Notes: generated by a model from the sequence alone, not told the origin. Counted from the stretch's first letter, positions 1-11,253 are shown. The stretch: 64,000 nt of DNA from Chinchilla lanigera (GCF_000276665.1 NW_004955501.1:5879485-5943484), one strand, 5' to 3'. Translations and numbers: made by a program.

Positions 1-399
1 AAAAAAAAAAAAAAAAATCAAGACTCAGTGCTGTGCGTGAGAGGAAATGGGAAGCGGTAGGTATTGGGGGCTGAGGCGGGGTGGTCTTCTGTCAAATGCA
101 CTGGATCCCCCCCGTCGCACCCACCCAGTGGTTCCAATTTAAAAATACTTGGCTCTATGACACGAATCTCATTTTCTACTTACTTAGCATATGAGAAGCG
201 CGTATTGTATGCTTCTTTCTTATGTAGAGTCAGATATTCAAAACATCCAGTGATATATTAGATAGCAGGTAAAGTATGATTTTTTTAAAAAGCCACCAAA
301 ATAACTTCTTACAAATCGGAATCCTTCAAATGCCACAACTGTGTTCATGTTCCAACTTTTGGTTGTATTTACATTGGTTCAGTTTGTTTTTGCAGTCAT

Positions 400-1060
400 A
401 ATTAAATCTTAGAAACAACCCAAATGCGCATTAACCGAAGCATGGATAAAAAAGATGTGGTATTTTTATACAATGGAGTATTACTAGCTATAAAGAAGGG
501 TAAACTTGATACTTTTGTAGGTAAATAGATGCAACTTGAGACCACACTCATAAGTGAAACAAGTTAGACTCCCATGTGTCAGCATTGTAGTGTCTCCCTG
601 GTGTGAGAAACTGAAAGAGTAAATAAGGTCTAAAATGTACAGTCGGGCCAAGGATATAGCTCAGTGACATAACTACCTGCTTGGCAAGCACAAGGTCCTG
701 AATTCAATTCCTGGTACCACAAAAAATAAAAATAAATAAATAAATAAATAAATGTACAATAGGTGTTGTGAAGTGGGAAGAAATTGTTCAAAAGGAAAAA
801 GGAACTAGGATGGGGGAAAAGGGAGAGAAAGGAAGGGAAAGGGAAAAAATGCAAGTTAGTTATACTGCTGGTGTCTCTTAGCTCATCGAAAAGGAAGGTT
901 TGTGCTAATATCAATTGGAGAACTTTTTATCCCTATATATTGTACTCTGAGTAACTACTTCAAAGATAACAATATATAATATATTGTTATTCTCCTATTA
1001 TTTTGTTATGAAATTTTGTTTTACTTTTTTCCCATAAGATAAAATTTACAAAAAGACATC
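400..1060 (+). mobile_element. L1 3' end fragment (ORF2 tail and 3' UTR)
   Basis: The stretch near 416-500 (caacccaaatgcgcattaac, then a diverged copy of the gtggtattttta...tggagtattac motif) matches the end of mammalian L1 ORF2. The AT-rich tail to about 1060 matches the tail of the copy at 15480-16600. An ID element interrupts it. Confidence 0.75.
642..749 (+). mobile_element. ID SINE inside L1 tail
   Basis: tRNA-like A box (atatagctcagtg) and B box (gaattcaattcc), then a (AAAT)n tail. Flanked by a perfect 9-bp target duplication, aaatgtaca (633-641 and 750-758), which the L1 copy at 16280 has only once. Confidence 0.9.
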
Positions 1061-1096
1061 TATGCAGTGCTGGAGGGCTCAGATTTGCTGAGCTGA

Positions 1097-1261
1097 GCAC
1101 TCTCCTTCATCTTGCTCACTCAGTTTCACAAACCTAAATGTGCAGACCACACTATCAGAGTAGACGGCAAAGGTCTGTGGCTCCTTGGTACAGCCGCATT
1201 GTCCTTGGCTGCAGTAGTCATTCCTGCGCCAGTTTCTTCAGTACCAACTGAAAAGAAGTGA
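1097..1261 (+). other. Unidentified 54-codon open stretch, no ATG
   Basis: Between a TGA at 1094 and a TGA at 1259 there is an open frame containing GKGLWLLGTAALSLAAVVIP, which looks like a short hydrophobic helix followed by PVSSVPTEKK. There is no start codon and no clear splice sites. It could be a processed-pseudogene fragment or chance; I do not recognise a parent. Confidence 0.2.
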
Positions 1262-1379
1262 TATCAAACAGCAGCAAATCTCAGTATTTTCAGATTATTT
1301 TGGAACAAGGAATAGTGTAACTGCTACATAGCTGTAAACATAATGGACTCTTCTCAGGGTGACTTCTTTCAGTTCCTTT

Positions 1380-1568
1380 CTGTTAAAAACAGTCTTGTAG
1401 GAATTTCTGGTTTCTGCTTGGAGGTGCAAGTAGAGCCACTCACAAGATGACTCCAGGTTCTGTACTTACCTGTCATGATGCGGTGCTTTGCTCTGGGACT
1501 TCCTAGGCTCCAGAACTGTGAAAAATGAATTTTCGTTGCTTATAAACTACCCAGTGTACAGAACAGAA
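1380..1568 (+). mobile_element. MaLR-type LTR 3' fragment
   Basis: The stretch around 1510-1560 (ccagaactgtgaaaaatgaa, then cttataaactacccagtgta) resembles the conserved 3' end of MaLR LTRs (ORR1/MST/MLT). The left boundary is a guess. Confidence 0.4.
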
Positions 1569-2071
1569 GCCTGAGTAGCCTTGCTGTCCTTGAGAGCACA
1601 GGGGAGCTAGAGTAAGCTCTAGGCTGCTGCATAATTGCTGTGGGAGCCTGCTAATAAAGCGGGTCACTTGCTGTGGCCCTGCTGGCACCCTGCGTTTTCT
1701 GTCTTTATACCCTTCTAAGTGAACCAACGCTAAGGGTGACTGTGCGTCTTGTAAGATTGATGTCTAGTCAAAGTCGTCTCCAATCAAGTGAGCATTTCTA
1801 GGTAAGTACCTAAATGTACAGATTCTGTCTTTGTTAATGGAGGTTGGACAGATCAGAAGTGTCACCTCTTAGGTTATAGATGAAAAAATTACTTCAGCAC
1901 CAAATGTCTTGTCCAAGGCCTCAGGAGTAGTTATAACCATTGACTCAGTGATGATTCTTGAGACTGTCAGTAGTTCTAGATGACTTGAAGGCCTGGTGCT
2001 TGGAGTGGTTAAATTTAGCCACTGTTGTATTAATTATATTGGAGATTGTCTTCCAACATGAGAAGGCTTCT

Positions 2072-2195
2072 TCCTTTTTGTTTTTGTTTTTTGTTTTTAT
2101 TTTTTTTTTGGTTTTTCTCTGGTACCGGGAACCGAACTCACAACCTTGCACTTGGCCAGGCAGGCACTTTGCTGCTGAGCTAAATCCCCAGCCCC
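2072..2195 (-). mobile_element. ID SINE
   Basis: Reverse-strand ID: T-rich tail, then ggtaccgggaaccgaactca (B box) and gagctaaatccccagcccc (A box). Confidence 0.85.
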
Positions 2196-2297
2196 TGTTT
2201 TTGTTTTATTAAAACTGCAGTAAATATTTCTTCAGAAGAAAAATTTTAAATTGTTTAGTTTTTTTGAAATAAAGTTAATATAAAATTCACAATTTTA

Positions 2298-2429
2298 ATG
2301 CCAGGCCTGGTAACACACACCTGTACTCCCAGCATTCGGGAGGCTGAGGCAGGGGGATCATTGCAAGTTCAAGACCAGCCTGAACTGCACAGCGAGACCC
2401 TGTCTCAAAAAGACCAAAAACAAAATGAA
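2298..2429 (+). mobile_element. B1 SINE
   Basis: 7SL-derived B1 (ctcccagcattcgggaggct, then gagaccctgtctcaaaaa). Flanked by a perfect 18-bp target duplication ataaaattcacaatttta at 2280-2297 and 2430-2447. Confidence 0.92.
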
Positions 2430-2598
2430 ATAAAATTCACAATTTTAGCGATTTTAAAGTATATATATATAAGTTGTTTTCAGCACATTCACAATGTTAT
2501 GCCGCCATCACCACCACCTAATTCCAGACTGTTCCTGTTGAAGAAATCTTATGCTTCCCAATTCCCTCCTTCCCTGTCCTCTAACAACCATTAATCCT

Positions 2599-2690
2599 TT
2601 TTTTTTTTCAGTGCTAGGGATTTAACCCAGGACCTTCCCACTGAGCTACATCCCTAACCCTGTTTTTATTTTTTGAGACAGAGTCATTAC
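2599..2690 (-). mobile_element. Truncated B1-ID composite SINE
   Basis: Old reverse-strand ID part (ctgagctacatccctaaccc) continuing directly into a reverse B1 start (ttttgagacagagtc), the order seen in complete composites at 4231 and 51627. Confidence 0.55.
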
Positions 2691-2694
2691 TATC

Positions 2695-3100
2695 TGTCAC
2701 TATAGGTTTGCCTATTTGGGACATTTCATACAAAGAGAATCACACAATGTATAGATATTTGTGAGTGCATACCTTCACTTAGCATAATATTTTCAGATGA
2801 AGAGTAAATAAGGTTCATCCAGGTTCTAGCAGGTATTGGAGTATCATTCCCATCCTGGCTAATTAATATTCCACAGTATGGATATGCCAGTTTGTTTCTT
2901 TTCACTTGCTGATAGACATTTGGGTGGTTCCTAATATTTTGTCTATTGTGAGGAGTGCTGCTGTGAACAATTTAGGTACAAGTTTTTGTGTAACTTTATG
3001 TTTTGAATTCTCTCGGATGTATACACAGGATTGGCCTTGCTGGGTCATGTGGTGGCTTTATATTTCACTAATCATTTACTATCATGGAAGACCAGTGCTT
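2695..3100 (-). mobile_element. Old antisense L1 fragment (ORF2 3' region)
   Basis: The stretch near 2905-3050 (gacatttgggtggttcctaa, then ggccttgctgggtcatgtgg) is the antisense ORF2-end signature of mammalian L1. Strongly diverged. Confidence 0.6.
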
Positions 3101-4121
3101 CATATGTGGCTAGAGAACTGCCTCATTAAAAGTGCATCCATTCAGTCATTTGGCATTCAAAAAAATGTTTGCAAGGATCATTGTTACCTGAATCTTGGTA
3201 GCATCACAGCTAAATTGCCCATGTCACTAAAGACAGCAGAGCTTGAGGTGGTCCTATTTCCTGACAGTTGGCAATTGCCTCCACTTTCCTGTGATAAAAG
3301 GCACCCATCCAGGAAGAAGAGGGGGCCAAGATCAGTGCTGTTTGATTCGAGTGCTGGGGAGAGTGCGCCTGTCCTGTGGCTGCAAGGTGGAGACACTGAG
3401 CTGCTGCTGTTTCAGACTGGGCTCCTTCTTACGCTTTCCTGACAGAGGGTCGAGTCCTGAGGAGAAACTTCAAGGTTACTTTTTTCCCACTTTTACCCAG
3501 TACTTCTGAGATTGAATCTTACATTTATTTAGTTTAAGGCCTCTTTTATACTATTGGATTCTCCAAAAGTTGGGCAATTGTTAACTGCCCATATTAGGAG
3601 TAAAGGTATAGACTGAATGGTTTCATTAAGTGGGATGTATATCCTTAGACCATGCGAGAGTTTCTGTTCACCCAAGGGGGAAAGCCTGTGCCCCAGCCCT
3701 GTGAACTACTTGGGCACTGTTGTGTTGGCCTAGCTGCCCACTCTGGACTCACTGTCTCTTCTGTCTCCCATTGTGGTGAGCCGTACTCAGGTGCTAGCCT
3801 TAGTGACACATATGGAGGTCATCACTTCAGGAGGGGTAAGGGGGCGCTAACTGAGCTGTCCTGGCATCCATTAATTCTTTCCTGACTCATTACCGAAAAC
3901 CTCTCCCCTCAGCCTTCATTTACTTACATGTAGGCATTGTTGTAGGGGTGCTTCTGATAAAACACAATTTACAGTTAGGGTTGAGGTCCATTCTCCTACC
4001 CATGGGGTTATAGAATCTCCAGCCGCCAGTATGTTTGTGTTTTTGTGTTGTTTTGTTGTTTAGTTTTGGTTTTGTTTTTTTGTTTTGGGGGGATTGTTTG
4101 TTTTTCTCATGCTGGAGATTA

Positions 4122-4229
4122 GGGGCTGGGGATATAGCTCAGTAGCATGGCACCTACCTTTCAAGCATAAGGTCATGAGTTCGATTCCCGGTACCACTAA
4201 AAAAAAAAAAAAAAAGAAGAAGAAGAAGA
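4122..4229 (+). mobile_element. ID SINE
   Basis: ggggctggggatatagctca to gattcccggtaccac, followed by a 17-A tail and a short (GAA)n run. Confidence 0.88.
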
Positions 4230-4230
4230 C

Positions 4231-4437
4231 TATTCTGGAGATTGAACACAGGGTCTCACAAATGCTAGGGAAGAACTCTACCACTGAGCTACATCACCAG
4301 CCCTTCTCCCATATTTCAGTTTTTATTTTGAAACAGAGTATGTCTCACTAAGTTGCCCATGCTGGCCCTGAACTTGGACCCTCCTGCCTCAGCCTCCCAA
4401 ATAGCTGGGATTGCAGGCTTGTACCACCATATCCAGC
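4231..4437 (-). mobile_element. B1-ID composite SINE
   Basis: Reverse-strand ID half (gattgaacacagg to ccaccagccc region) joined to a reverse B1 half (gcctcagcctcccaaatagc to caccatatccagc). Old copy, well short of consensus. Confidence 0.65.
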
Positions 4438-4615
4438 TTTGCCATCCATTTTAATGTCACCCAAATGGTCATGCTGTGATCTGCTGGTAGCACCCTGCTG
4501 GCTTTTCAACACTGAGCAGGATTTCTTTTCTTTTCTTCCTTCTGGCATTTCAGTAGGATTTCAGGAAGAAAGAAAACATATCTTTTCAGCTGACTTTTTC
4601 TTTGCTTTTTTCTAG

Positions 4616-4715
4616 ATCAGGACAGTCCAACCCTACCTTTTATCTCCAGAAGGGCTCTCAAGGATATGTACTCAGGAAAAAACCACCAGGTTCACTTCTT
4701 CCTAAAGCACATAAG
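4616..4715 (+). CDS. ACAD11: ACAD11 exon 2
   Basis: 100-bp exon after a pyrimidine-rich acceptor (tttttctag) and before the donor gtatgc. The first base completes an Arg codon begun upstream; 33 codons follow (about residues 51-83), beginning SGQSNPTFYLQKG and ending PPGSLLPKAHK. This is the nucleotide-binding-loop side of the APH-like N-lobe. The first exon is not in the window, so no start codon is annotated. Confidence 0.93.
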
Positions 4716-5289
4716 GTATGCATGTAAATATAATGTAAATTCTTTCATGATAAATGACTTTTATATACACAATTAATTTAAATTGCTTTTTAAGGTGATT
4801 GTGTAGCTACTAAACAACAGAATATTCATCTTATTTTCAATTAAAATTTCATTTGAATTGTATCCTTGCTTATTTCTAAAAAGGACTTGGGGTTCAAATC
4901 TGGGCTATCTTTAAGCCACTGATCTTGGACAACACACAGTCCTCTCCTGGGCTTGATTCCTTCCTACCCGCTTAGGTGGAAATACAATCAGCCAATGAGT
5001 ATTTTTCAGTATTAACTGCTAGATGTTTTGTGTCTGTTACATGTTTAAGTTATAACAATATCTACTTGCTGAATTATTTTAATATATTTGCTATGATGGT
5101 CCTCTGAGATGGCAATAAAAAGAAAGATGTGAATAAGCACTTTATAGCAGTCTCTAAATATTATACCTAATAGTGAGGATTGCAAATGTTTTTGTTAAGA
5201 ACTAAGTTTTTCTGATTACCCTGAGTTGATTACTACTGAATGTATACATGAATTAAACCTCATAAATCTGTACAAATAGAGTATGTCAG

Positions 5290-5644
5290 TGTCTTGGTTA
5301 CTTTTTTCTCGCTGTTGGGACAAAATACCTGACGCCCAAAATTAAGGAAGGAAAGGTTTATTTTACTTACAGTTTGTGGAGGTTTCAGTCTGTACTTGGC
5401 AGATTATAAGGCAGAATGGCATATGGCAGAGAACTACAGCTCATGGCTTCCGAACACAGCAAAAGCAAAAAGCACACACCAGGGCAGAATGGGGGAGGAA
5501 TGCCCTCAAGCAGCGTCTTCCTCTCCCTTACGTATGCAAACTATCCATCCCAGGGTAGGCGTAGCTCTCACACCCGTCAACTCTAAAAGCCTGCCCCATG
5601 GCTGCTTGAGGCTTTGGGGGGACACACAGATTCAAACCATAACA
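5290..5644 (-). mobile_element. Solo MaLR-type LTR
   Basis: About 355 bp beginning TGTCTTGG and ending CATAACA, the reverse complement of an LTR that also occurs at 27057-27405. Contains tttatttta, the reverse of the polyadenylation signal. Flanks gtcag/atcag look like a 5-bp target duplication with one change. Confidence 0.7.
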
Positions 5645-6066
5645 ATCAGTCAAAAAATTTTAAACTGTTTTTATATTTTCCAAAACAGGTATTATCTATG
5701 GAAATCATTGAACAGCAGTGTGCATATTTAGGGTGTTGCTGTGATCGTGCCTAATAGCTGTTTGCCAGGCCCAGCTCACTAGGAAACCAGCACTGTGAGA
5801 TGGGCTTAATATCATAATATAGGAAAAGGCAGATTTTGACTTTTTGGTCCCATTATGTTCCCAGAAACATGAAATAATTTAGATGCTTAAGATAAAAAAG
5901 TTGAGTAACTTTTATTAAATCTTAACATAACATGGCTACATGAGGATCTGCACCTGTGCCTATAGATTTATGCCCCAGTAAACAATAATGAAATGTTTAT
6001 AAACAGTAATATTTTGGTTCTCTCTTAATAACATCCTACAGGAACACATCAGAACATAACATAACA

Positions 6067-6180
6067 GGGGCTGGGGATTTAGCTCAGCGGCAAAGTGCCT
6101 GCCTGGCAAGCACAAGGTCGTGAGTTCGGTTCCCGGTACCAGAGAAAAACCAAAAAAATTAAAAAATAAAAAAAAAAAAA
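6067..6180 (+). mobile_element. ID SINE, young copy
   Basis: Near-consensus ID (ggggctggggatttagctca) with an A-rich tail. Perfect 16-bp target duplication agaacataacataaca at 6051-6066 and 6181-6196, so a recent insertion. Confidence 0.94.
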
Positions 6181-6318
6181 AGAACATAACATAACACTTT
6201 CAGCCTAAGGATAGCTCCAAGGATCTACAATTTTAACTTTTAACTGCACTGATTTTTTACACCCAAATCTGCATTTTAAAAAGCAGTCTTGCACTTTGCC
6301 ATCCACTTTGTATTTGTT

Positions 6319-6395
6319 AGCTATGGATGTCGCTCGGTGGTAGAATGCTTGCCTAACGTCCACCAAGCCCTGGGTTCAATTCTAGCACTATACAT
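6319..6395 (+). mobile_element. Diverged ID SINE
   Basis: gctatggatgtcgctcggtg with gttcaattctagcac keeps the ID A- and B-box layout. Its tail has become the CA repeat that follows. Confidence 0.6.

Positions 6396-6441
<46 letters not shown>
6396..6441 (+). repeat. (CA)n microsatellite
   Basis: About 23 uninterrupted CA units at the 3' end of an ID element; likely length-variable. Confidence 0.97.
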
Positions 6442-6443
<2 letters not shown>

Positions 6444-7048
6444 TCCCTCCCTCCCTGTCTCCCAGATTTCTGTGTGCTCTCCCCTCACCCATTTCGGGGC
6501 ACCAGGATGGTTAGAAACATTTCCCTCTCCAGCCATTGGCACTGCCGGTTTTCCTCTCCCTTGGACTTGGGTTTAGTTACTCCCCTGCTCCTGTTGCTGC
6601 AGAAGCAACTGCTTTACTCCCTGATGTAAGGTGAACTGTACCGCTTCCCCCCTGAGAATGGTCGGTCACTGTCACCTGAGTTTGAAGCAAGGTGACTTTT
6701 CATGTAAACGAGTCATCCTTTCCTGGTCTGTATCACAGCCCTGCCCTCGTGTCCCTGTGATAGGCCTATGAGTCTGCCCAGGCTAAGGAGGCCAATTTCT
6801 TCTGTCTTATTTGGGCTCCTGTTTCAGGACCTGTTTCCTTCTCATTACTTCCTCTCCCAGTACAGTAGTTTTGTTGAGCTCCCCAGCAACCGCAGGCACC
6901 AGGGAGGATCCCAAGCTCCTGCGTTGGAGGTACATGCCTCCTTTAATCTCCAGAAGGGGAGGGTACCTTTTTCTTCCCACCACCAACCGCCTCCCCCAGC
7001 CCCTCAGCTGTCTGTGGTCCAGCCTTGAAAGAGACTTGTCTGAACCCT

Positions 7049-7667
7049 GTGGGGAGATATGAAAGAATGAGAACAAGCCAATTAGCAGTGGACTGCTGAG
7101 AACAAAGGAATGATTCTGGTGAACATCTTGAAATACTGTGGCCATGAGGCAGGAGGTAGCTAAGGAAAAGGCTAGAAAAGGAGAGGGCAGGGCTGCCTTG
7201 GAGCCTGTTTTCTGAAACTGGATCCACCTTCTGTGCTAAACATTAGCCTAGAACCAGGATACCTAGATCTAATTATAAAGGAAAAAGTAACCAGGGAACT
7301 TGGCTTACCACAATAAGTCCTGCTGGACCCATCCCTAGTTACCATATGACTGACTAAGCAAATCTGACCCAGCCCCCAGCCCTCTGGGCTTTGGACCTTA
7401 CACACAGGACCTGAGTCAAATCGGTCATTGGCAGGAGTCTACCTCAGGCCAAACCCTCAGTCTCACCCGAGCCCTAAAGTTTAAAGCCCTCAACACCAAG
7501 CCCCTCTGGATCTGAGCTTGTCTCAGTGACCAGCTCCCACCCTGTGGAGTATATCTTTCTTTTTCGCTTTTAAATAAATCTTTGATCTTGCTGCGACTCA
7601 TAAGTATTGTGTTCATTTCCTTGTTTGGGATATCAGGAACCTGCACAAGACCCCCAAGCAGGTAACA
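7049..7667 (+). mobile_element. Retroviral-LTR-like block
   Basis: Non-coding block with a TATA-like tataaag at 7274, a polyadenylation signal AATAAA at 7573-7578 followed by tcttgctgcgactc, and a possible CA end near 7667. This is the layout of an ERV LTR in the gene's sense direction. No paired LTR or internal genes were seen, so a solo LTR is likely. Both edges are approximate. Confidence 0.45.
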
Positions 7668-7934
7668 GTCAGGAATTGTTGACTTCACAGGTCCAGAACC
7701 AGGACTAGACCCCATCCAAGTGGCCATCCTTTTCCCCTAATTAAATTATCATTTTTTTAGAGCTGGTCTAATTTCTAATTGTGATGATTACATTCTGCTG
7801 TGAAAGAAATTGCTGTCATCCTCAGGATTATTAGCGATACTATTTTACAGTGATTTCTAGCCTTAGTTAATGTTAGTTCACCAGTTGTTATTAAATTTCT
7901 GTTTTGATTTTTGATAATCCATCACACTATTTAG

Positions 7935-8060
7935 ATTGATAGAGAATTTAAAGTCCAGAAAACCTTGTTTTCCGTTGGATTCCCTGTTGCTAAGCCTTTG
8001 CTGTACTGCAGCGATGCCTCTGTCATTGGAACGGAATTTTATGTGATGGAACATGTGCAG
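7935..8060 (+). CDS. ACAD11: ACAD11 exon 3
   Basis: 126-bp phase-0 exon of 42 codons (about residues 84-125), from IDREFKVQKTLF to EFYVMEHVQ, with donor gtgggt. It encodes the N-lobe helix and hinge strand of the APH fold; the YVMEHV stretch is the typical hinge after the beta sheet. An LTR-like block ends about 270 bp upstream. Confidence 0.94.
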
Positions 8061-8637
8061 GTGGGTTAACAGTCTTATTTTGTTGCTTTTACTGTATTTT
8101 TGATTATAAAATACTATTCTGTTAAATTTGTGTTATATTCATAACTGACAATTTATTCAATGTTTTATTCAGTTTGGCAAGAATATATTTGTATTATGTT
8201 CATAACTGACAATTTATTCAACTTATTCAGTTTTATTCAGTTTAAAATTTTGTTTCAATTTGTGTACACACAATGAACAAATTTAGTAATTAGGGCAGGG
8301 TGACTGATTCTTAATTTTTCCTCTAGGTGACAGTAAAGAGCTACCTATAATGGCAATAACCAAATTGTCCGGTAGGGCAGTAAACCAACTTCACAATAGA
8401 AAAAAAACATTAAATCATTAAGAATAAATTCAGCTTGGTTTTTTTCAAAACTTTTTTATAAGATTCAAACTGGGAGTAGTTTGACCTTTAAGTTCATCTT
8501 TGCATATCCTTGTATTTTTCCCTTTGGCATATATACTCTTGTATATATTTCACAAACAAATGTATTTATCAGATATTCCACAAAGTATTGGTTTCAGTTG
8601 CAAACATTTAAATTGCCTGTTGTAATCACTTCCACAG
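8061..8637 (+). other. ACAD11 intron 3
   Basis: Short AT-rich intron with no mobile element seen. It has one 23-bp direct repeat, listed separately. Confidence 0.85.
8138..8221 (+). repeat. 23-bp perfect direct repeat
   Basis: ttcataactgacaatttatt plus caa occurs at 8138-8160 and again at 8199-8221, 61 bp apart, with similar flanks: a local tandem duplication. Confidence 0.9.
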
Positions 8638-8799
8638 GGACGAATCTTTCGTGATTTCACACTTCCTAAAGTTAGCCCAGCAGAACGCTCAGCCATATAT
8701 GTGGCCATGATAGAAACACTGGCTCGGTTACATTCCTTGAATATACGATCACTGCAGCTGGAAGGATATGGAACAGGTGTGGGGTACTGCAAAAGACAG
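8638..8799 (+). CDS. ACAD11: ACAD11 exon 4
   Basis: 162-bp phase-0 exon of 54 codons (about residues 126-179), from GRIFRDFTLPKVSPAERSAI to GVGYCKRQ, with acceptor ccacag and donor gtaatg. It is the first helical part of the kinase C-lobe and contains the LARLHSL segment common in APH-like proteins. Confidence 0.94.
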
Positions 8800-9332
8800 G
8801 TAATGCATCCATATAAAAAGCTACTCTTTTAAGTTCTTAAAGATACAACATTCTGTATATTGGTCACAATACAAACCTATTGTATGGTTTTCTGAGACTG
8901 CTATTTTAACGTTATCCTTCAGATTGAGTTATTTTTAGCGTAGAATAATTTTGTGTCTTAGTTAAAGTTTAGTCAGCAAAAGCTTCTGTTTCAGACTCTT
9001 AATGTAATTTACCAATGTATTTTCTATCCAGTTTTCCATTGCTATGTTAGCAGATGTTTATCAGGTTTTACTGGGTATTTAATACTTGTTGAGTACTGTG
9101 TTAAATGTTTAAACAGTGGAAATAGGTTCTTCCCCGAAATCAACTGTGATCATTTTTGAGAGACTTCTACGTGAAACTCATGTACATGAAACTTGAAAAT
9201 GGTATAATGTAGCAATAATTATTTGATGCCTATCACAAGAGCTATGCTATCCAGAATGTGGAGATTGGCATGCCCTTGCTTAGTTAAGGAATACTTCCTA
9301 GGAAAGATGTGTCTTACAATGACTGTTTAAGG

Positions 9333-9442
9333 GGGGCTGGGGATTTAGCTCAGCGGCAAAGCGCCTGCCTGGCAAGCGCAAGGTCATGAGTTCGGTTCCT
9401 GGTACCGGAAAAAAAACAAAAAAAATTAAAAAATTTAAAAAA
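9333..9442 (+). mobile_element. ID SINE, young copy
   Basis: Consensus ID with tail acaaaaaaaattaaaaaa. Target duplication atgactgtttaagg (9319-9332) versus atgactatttaagg (9443-9456), one mismatch in 14. Confidence 0.93.
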
Positions 9443-9599
9443 ATGACTATTTAAGGAAAGGTAAAATTTAGAGTGATAGGGAAAAGATGGTGAGCATTTC
9501 CATCAAAGAAGAGCAAGACCAGACGCGTGTGGGCGTGTCTCTGTAAGCGCCTCATCTGGGGAGTGCTTAGGAGAGAAGGGAGCGGAACTGTAGAGTGCG

Positions 9600-9790
9600 C
9601 TCATTATCAGCCGAGTCCTGTCCTAGGTGAGCTGTGGACATTCTCTTCCCAGCAACACTAAAGCATAGATATTTCTTCCATTTCACAAGTGAAGAAACTG
9701 AGGCTACTGGCTCAGATCCAGTTTAAACAAGTAATACACAAGTACATGGCTTAGACCAAAACCTAGGTCTGTGAGACTCCAAAGATGAAG
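9600..9790 (+). mobile_element. MIR SINE
   Basis: cacaagtgaagaaactgagg followed by agtaatacacaagtacatgg follows the conserved MIR core (gatgaggaaactgaggc ... aagtaacttgcccaaggtc). Confidence 0.6.
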
Positions 9791-10279
9791 ATTATTGTTT
9801 ATTGCGTAGTGTGCAGAGATAGATTAGAAAATGCAGAGAGATACAAGCAAATAAATAATATGGCTCCACTTCTTAGAGAACTGTTGAATAGATGGATTTT
9901 TTTACTTTGAATTGTAGGAATGATTGAAAGCCTTTGCACTACACATATCTGTAATATGTTTACAAGCTTCTGTGGGTATGGTAAAAGCTATTAAAATTTC
10001 TGTAAAACTCTCCTCCTTGTAGACTACATATTTCCTTTCTCTGGATTTACTTGTTTCTTGTGTCCCCTTCCAAAAATTTCCTGTTTTTTGTGTGCATTTT
10101 CTCTTCCATAAAATAGTTCCTGAATAAATATTATAACCCACATCTCTTGATGCCTAAGTCAGTGTGTCATTTTACCAGTAAAACAAAATTTGACGTAAGT
10201 GAATATGTTTTAATTTTAGAATTGCTGGATTTGACATTTTTCTTTCAATTCTATCGTTTTCCTCATTTGTCTCTTGCAG

Positions 10280-10444
10280 GTATCTACCTGGACAAAGCAA
10301 TATGAGGCTGCTGCTCATCAGGACATCCCTGCCATGAAACAGCTATCCGAATGGCTCATGCAAAACTTGCCCGATAATGACAGTGAAGAGAGTTTGATTC
10401 ATGGAGATTTCAAACTAGATAACATAGTTTTCCACCCCACAGAG
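10280..10444 (+). CDS. ACAD11: ACAD11 exon 5, kinase catalytic loop
   Basis: 165-bp phase-0 exon of 55 codons (about residues 180-234), from VSTWTKQYEAAAHQDIP to NIVFHPTE. It carries the catalytic-loop motif LIHGDFKLDN (HGDxxxxN, His codon at 10400), the signature of APH/choline-kinase-like phosphotransferases; Asp is the presumed catalytic base and Asn a metal ligand (family knowledge). All key residues are intact. Acceptor ttgcag, donor gtactg. Confidence 0.95.
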
Positions 10445-11253
10445 GTACTGTAAGCCCTAGTTACAACAGTAAATTGAGTAGGTCTGATTTACGACAAATG
10501 CAAAGTAGATATTCCCTCCACCCCAAGAACTGAAGGAGCCCAGCCCAGCCCCAGTGTTGCCTTATAGCTCATGACTGCTTTCAGGCTCAAACTTCTAGAA
10601 ACCAGTCCTGCAGGTTTTCTAGTGTAAGTAGATGCCTCTCATTAAGGCTGAGTGGCAGTGTTAATTAATGGTATCTGATTGACTACTTAAAAAAGATTTG
10701 GATTTTAACATGTATTCCCTATTTTGAAAGGAGGTTTTTATCTACTACTTAGAATGTCCCAGATTATCCATGTTCTTGCTCATTTTTTTGTGCTCTGTTT
10801 ACATTTCTTTGGTTTCTTTGTCCCACATCATGAAGAATTTTTAATTTGTTTATTATAAGCTCTGAGAAGAAAGAATTCCAGAAGCCTCTTTTGAGGCTTC
10901 AAAAGAATTGCACAAGATTAATCTAATTTTGGTCTGTGTAAATGTACACAGTATATTCATCATAAAGAACACAAACAAATGAAAGATTTACAGTTCCCTG
11001 AATCTTCCTTCTTAGAGGAGCTTTTTTGGGGTTCATTAATTTTCTTACAATGCTAAAAAAATTTTTTTACAGCAAGAGGAGTTGCTCTAAATTTGTGTAT
11101 TATGTCTCTGGGTTTCATATTCCTTCCCCTAGGAATGGTACAGGGGAAAATACCATTATAAATAACATTGTCATGAGTCAAAGTAATACATCAATTGAAA
11201 GTCAAAAAAACAACTTTATGTGAGCATACTTATGAGCAGAACAGAAAATTTTT

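Larger units (their letters stand above)
1..4615 (+). other. ACAD11 intron 1 (3' part)
   Basis: Begins with a 17-A run. Holds an L1 3' end, ID and B1 SINEs, a MaLR-like fragment, an antisense L1 piece and a B1-ID composite, each listed separately. About 1570-2070 and 3100-4050 show nothing I can name beyond a possible faint MIR trace near 1850-1930. The expected first coding exon is not present. Confidence 0.7.
4716..7934 (+). other. ACAD11 intron 2
   Basis: Holds an antisense MaLR LTR (5290-5644), a young ID (6067-6180), an older ID with a CA repeat (6319-6441) and a retroviral-LTR-like block (about 7049-7667). 4716-5289 and 6445-7048 show nothing recognised. Confidence 0.75.
8800..10279 (+). 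other. ACAD11 intron 4
   Basis: Holds a young ID (9333-9442) and a MIR (about 9600-9790). The rest is unremarkable AT-rich intron. Confidence 0.75.

Noticed and set aside
2906..3442. 178-codon frame on the + strand
   Set aside because: Its first part is an antisense L1 fragment and the rest matches nothing; no splice or promoter support.
6289..6576. Frames with long Thr-His or Val-Cys runs
   Set aside because: They are readings of a CA microsatellite.
9333..9405. tRNA-like A and B boxes in the ID elements
   Set aside because: The repeated copies have poly(A)-like tails and target duplications and lack a tRNA acceptor stem fold; they are SINEs, not tRNA genes.
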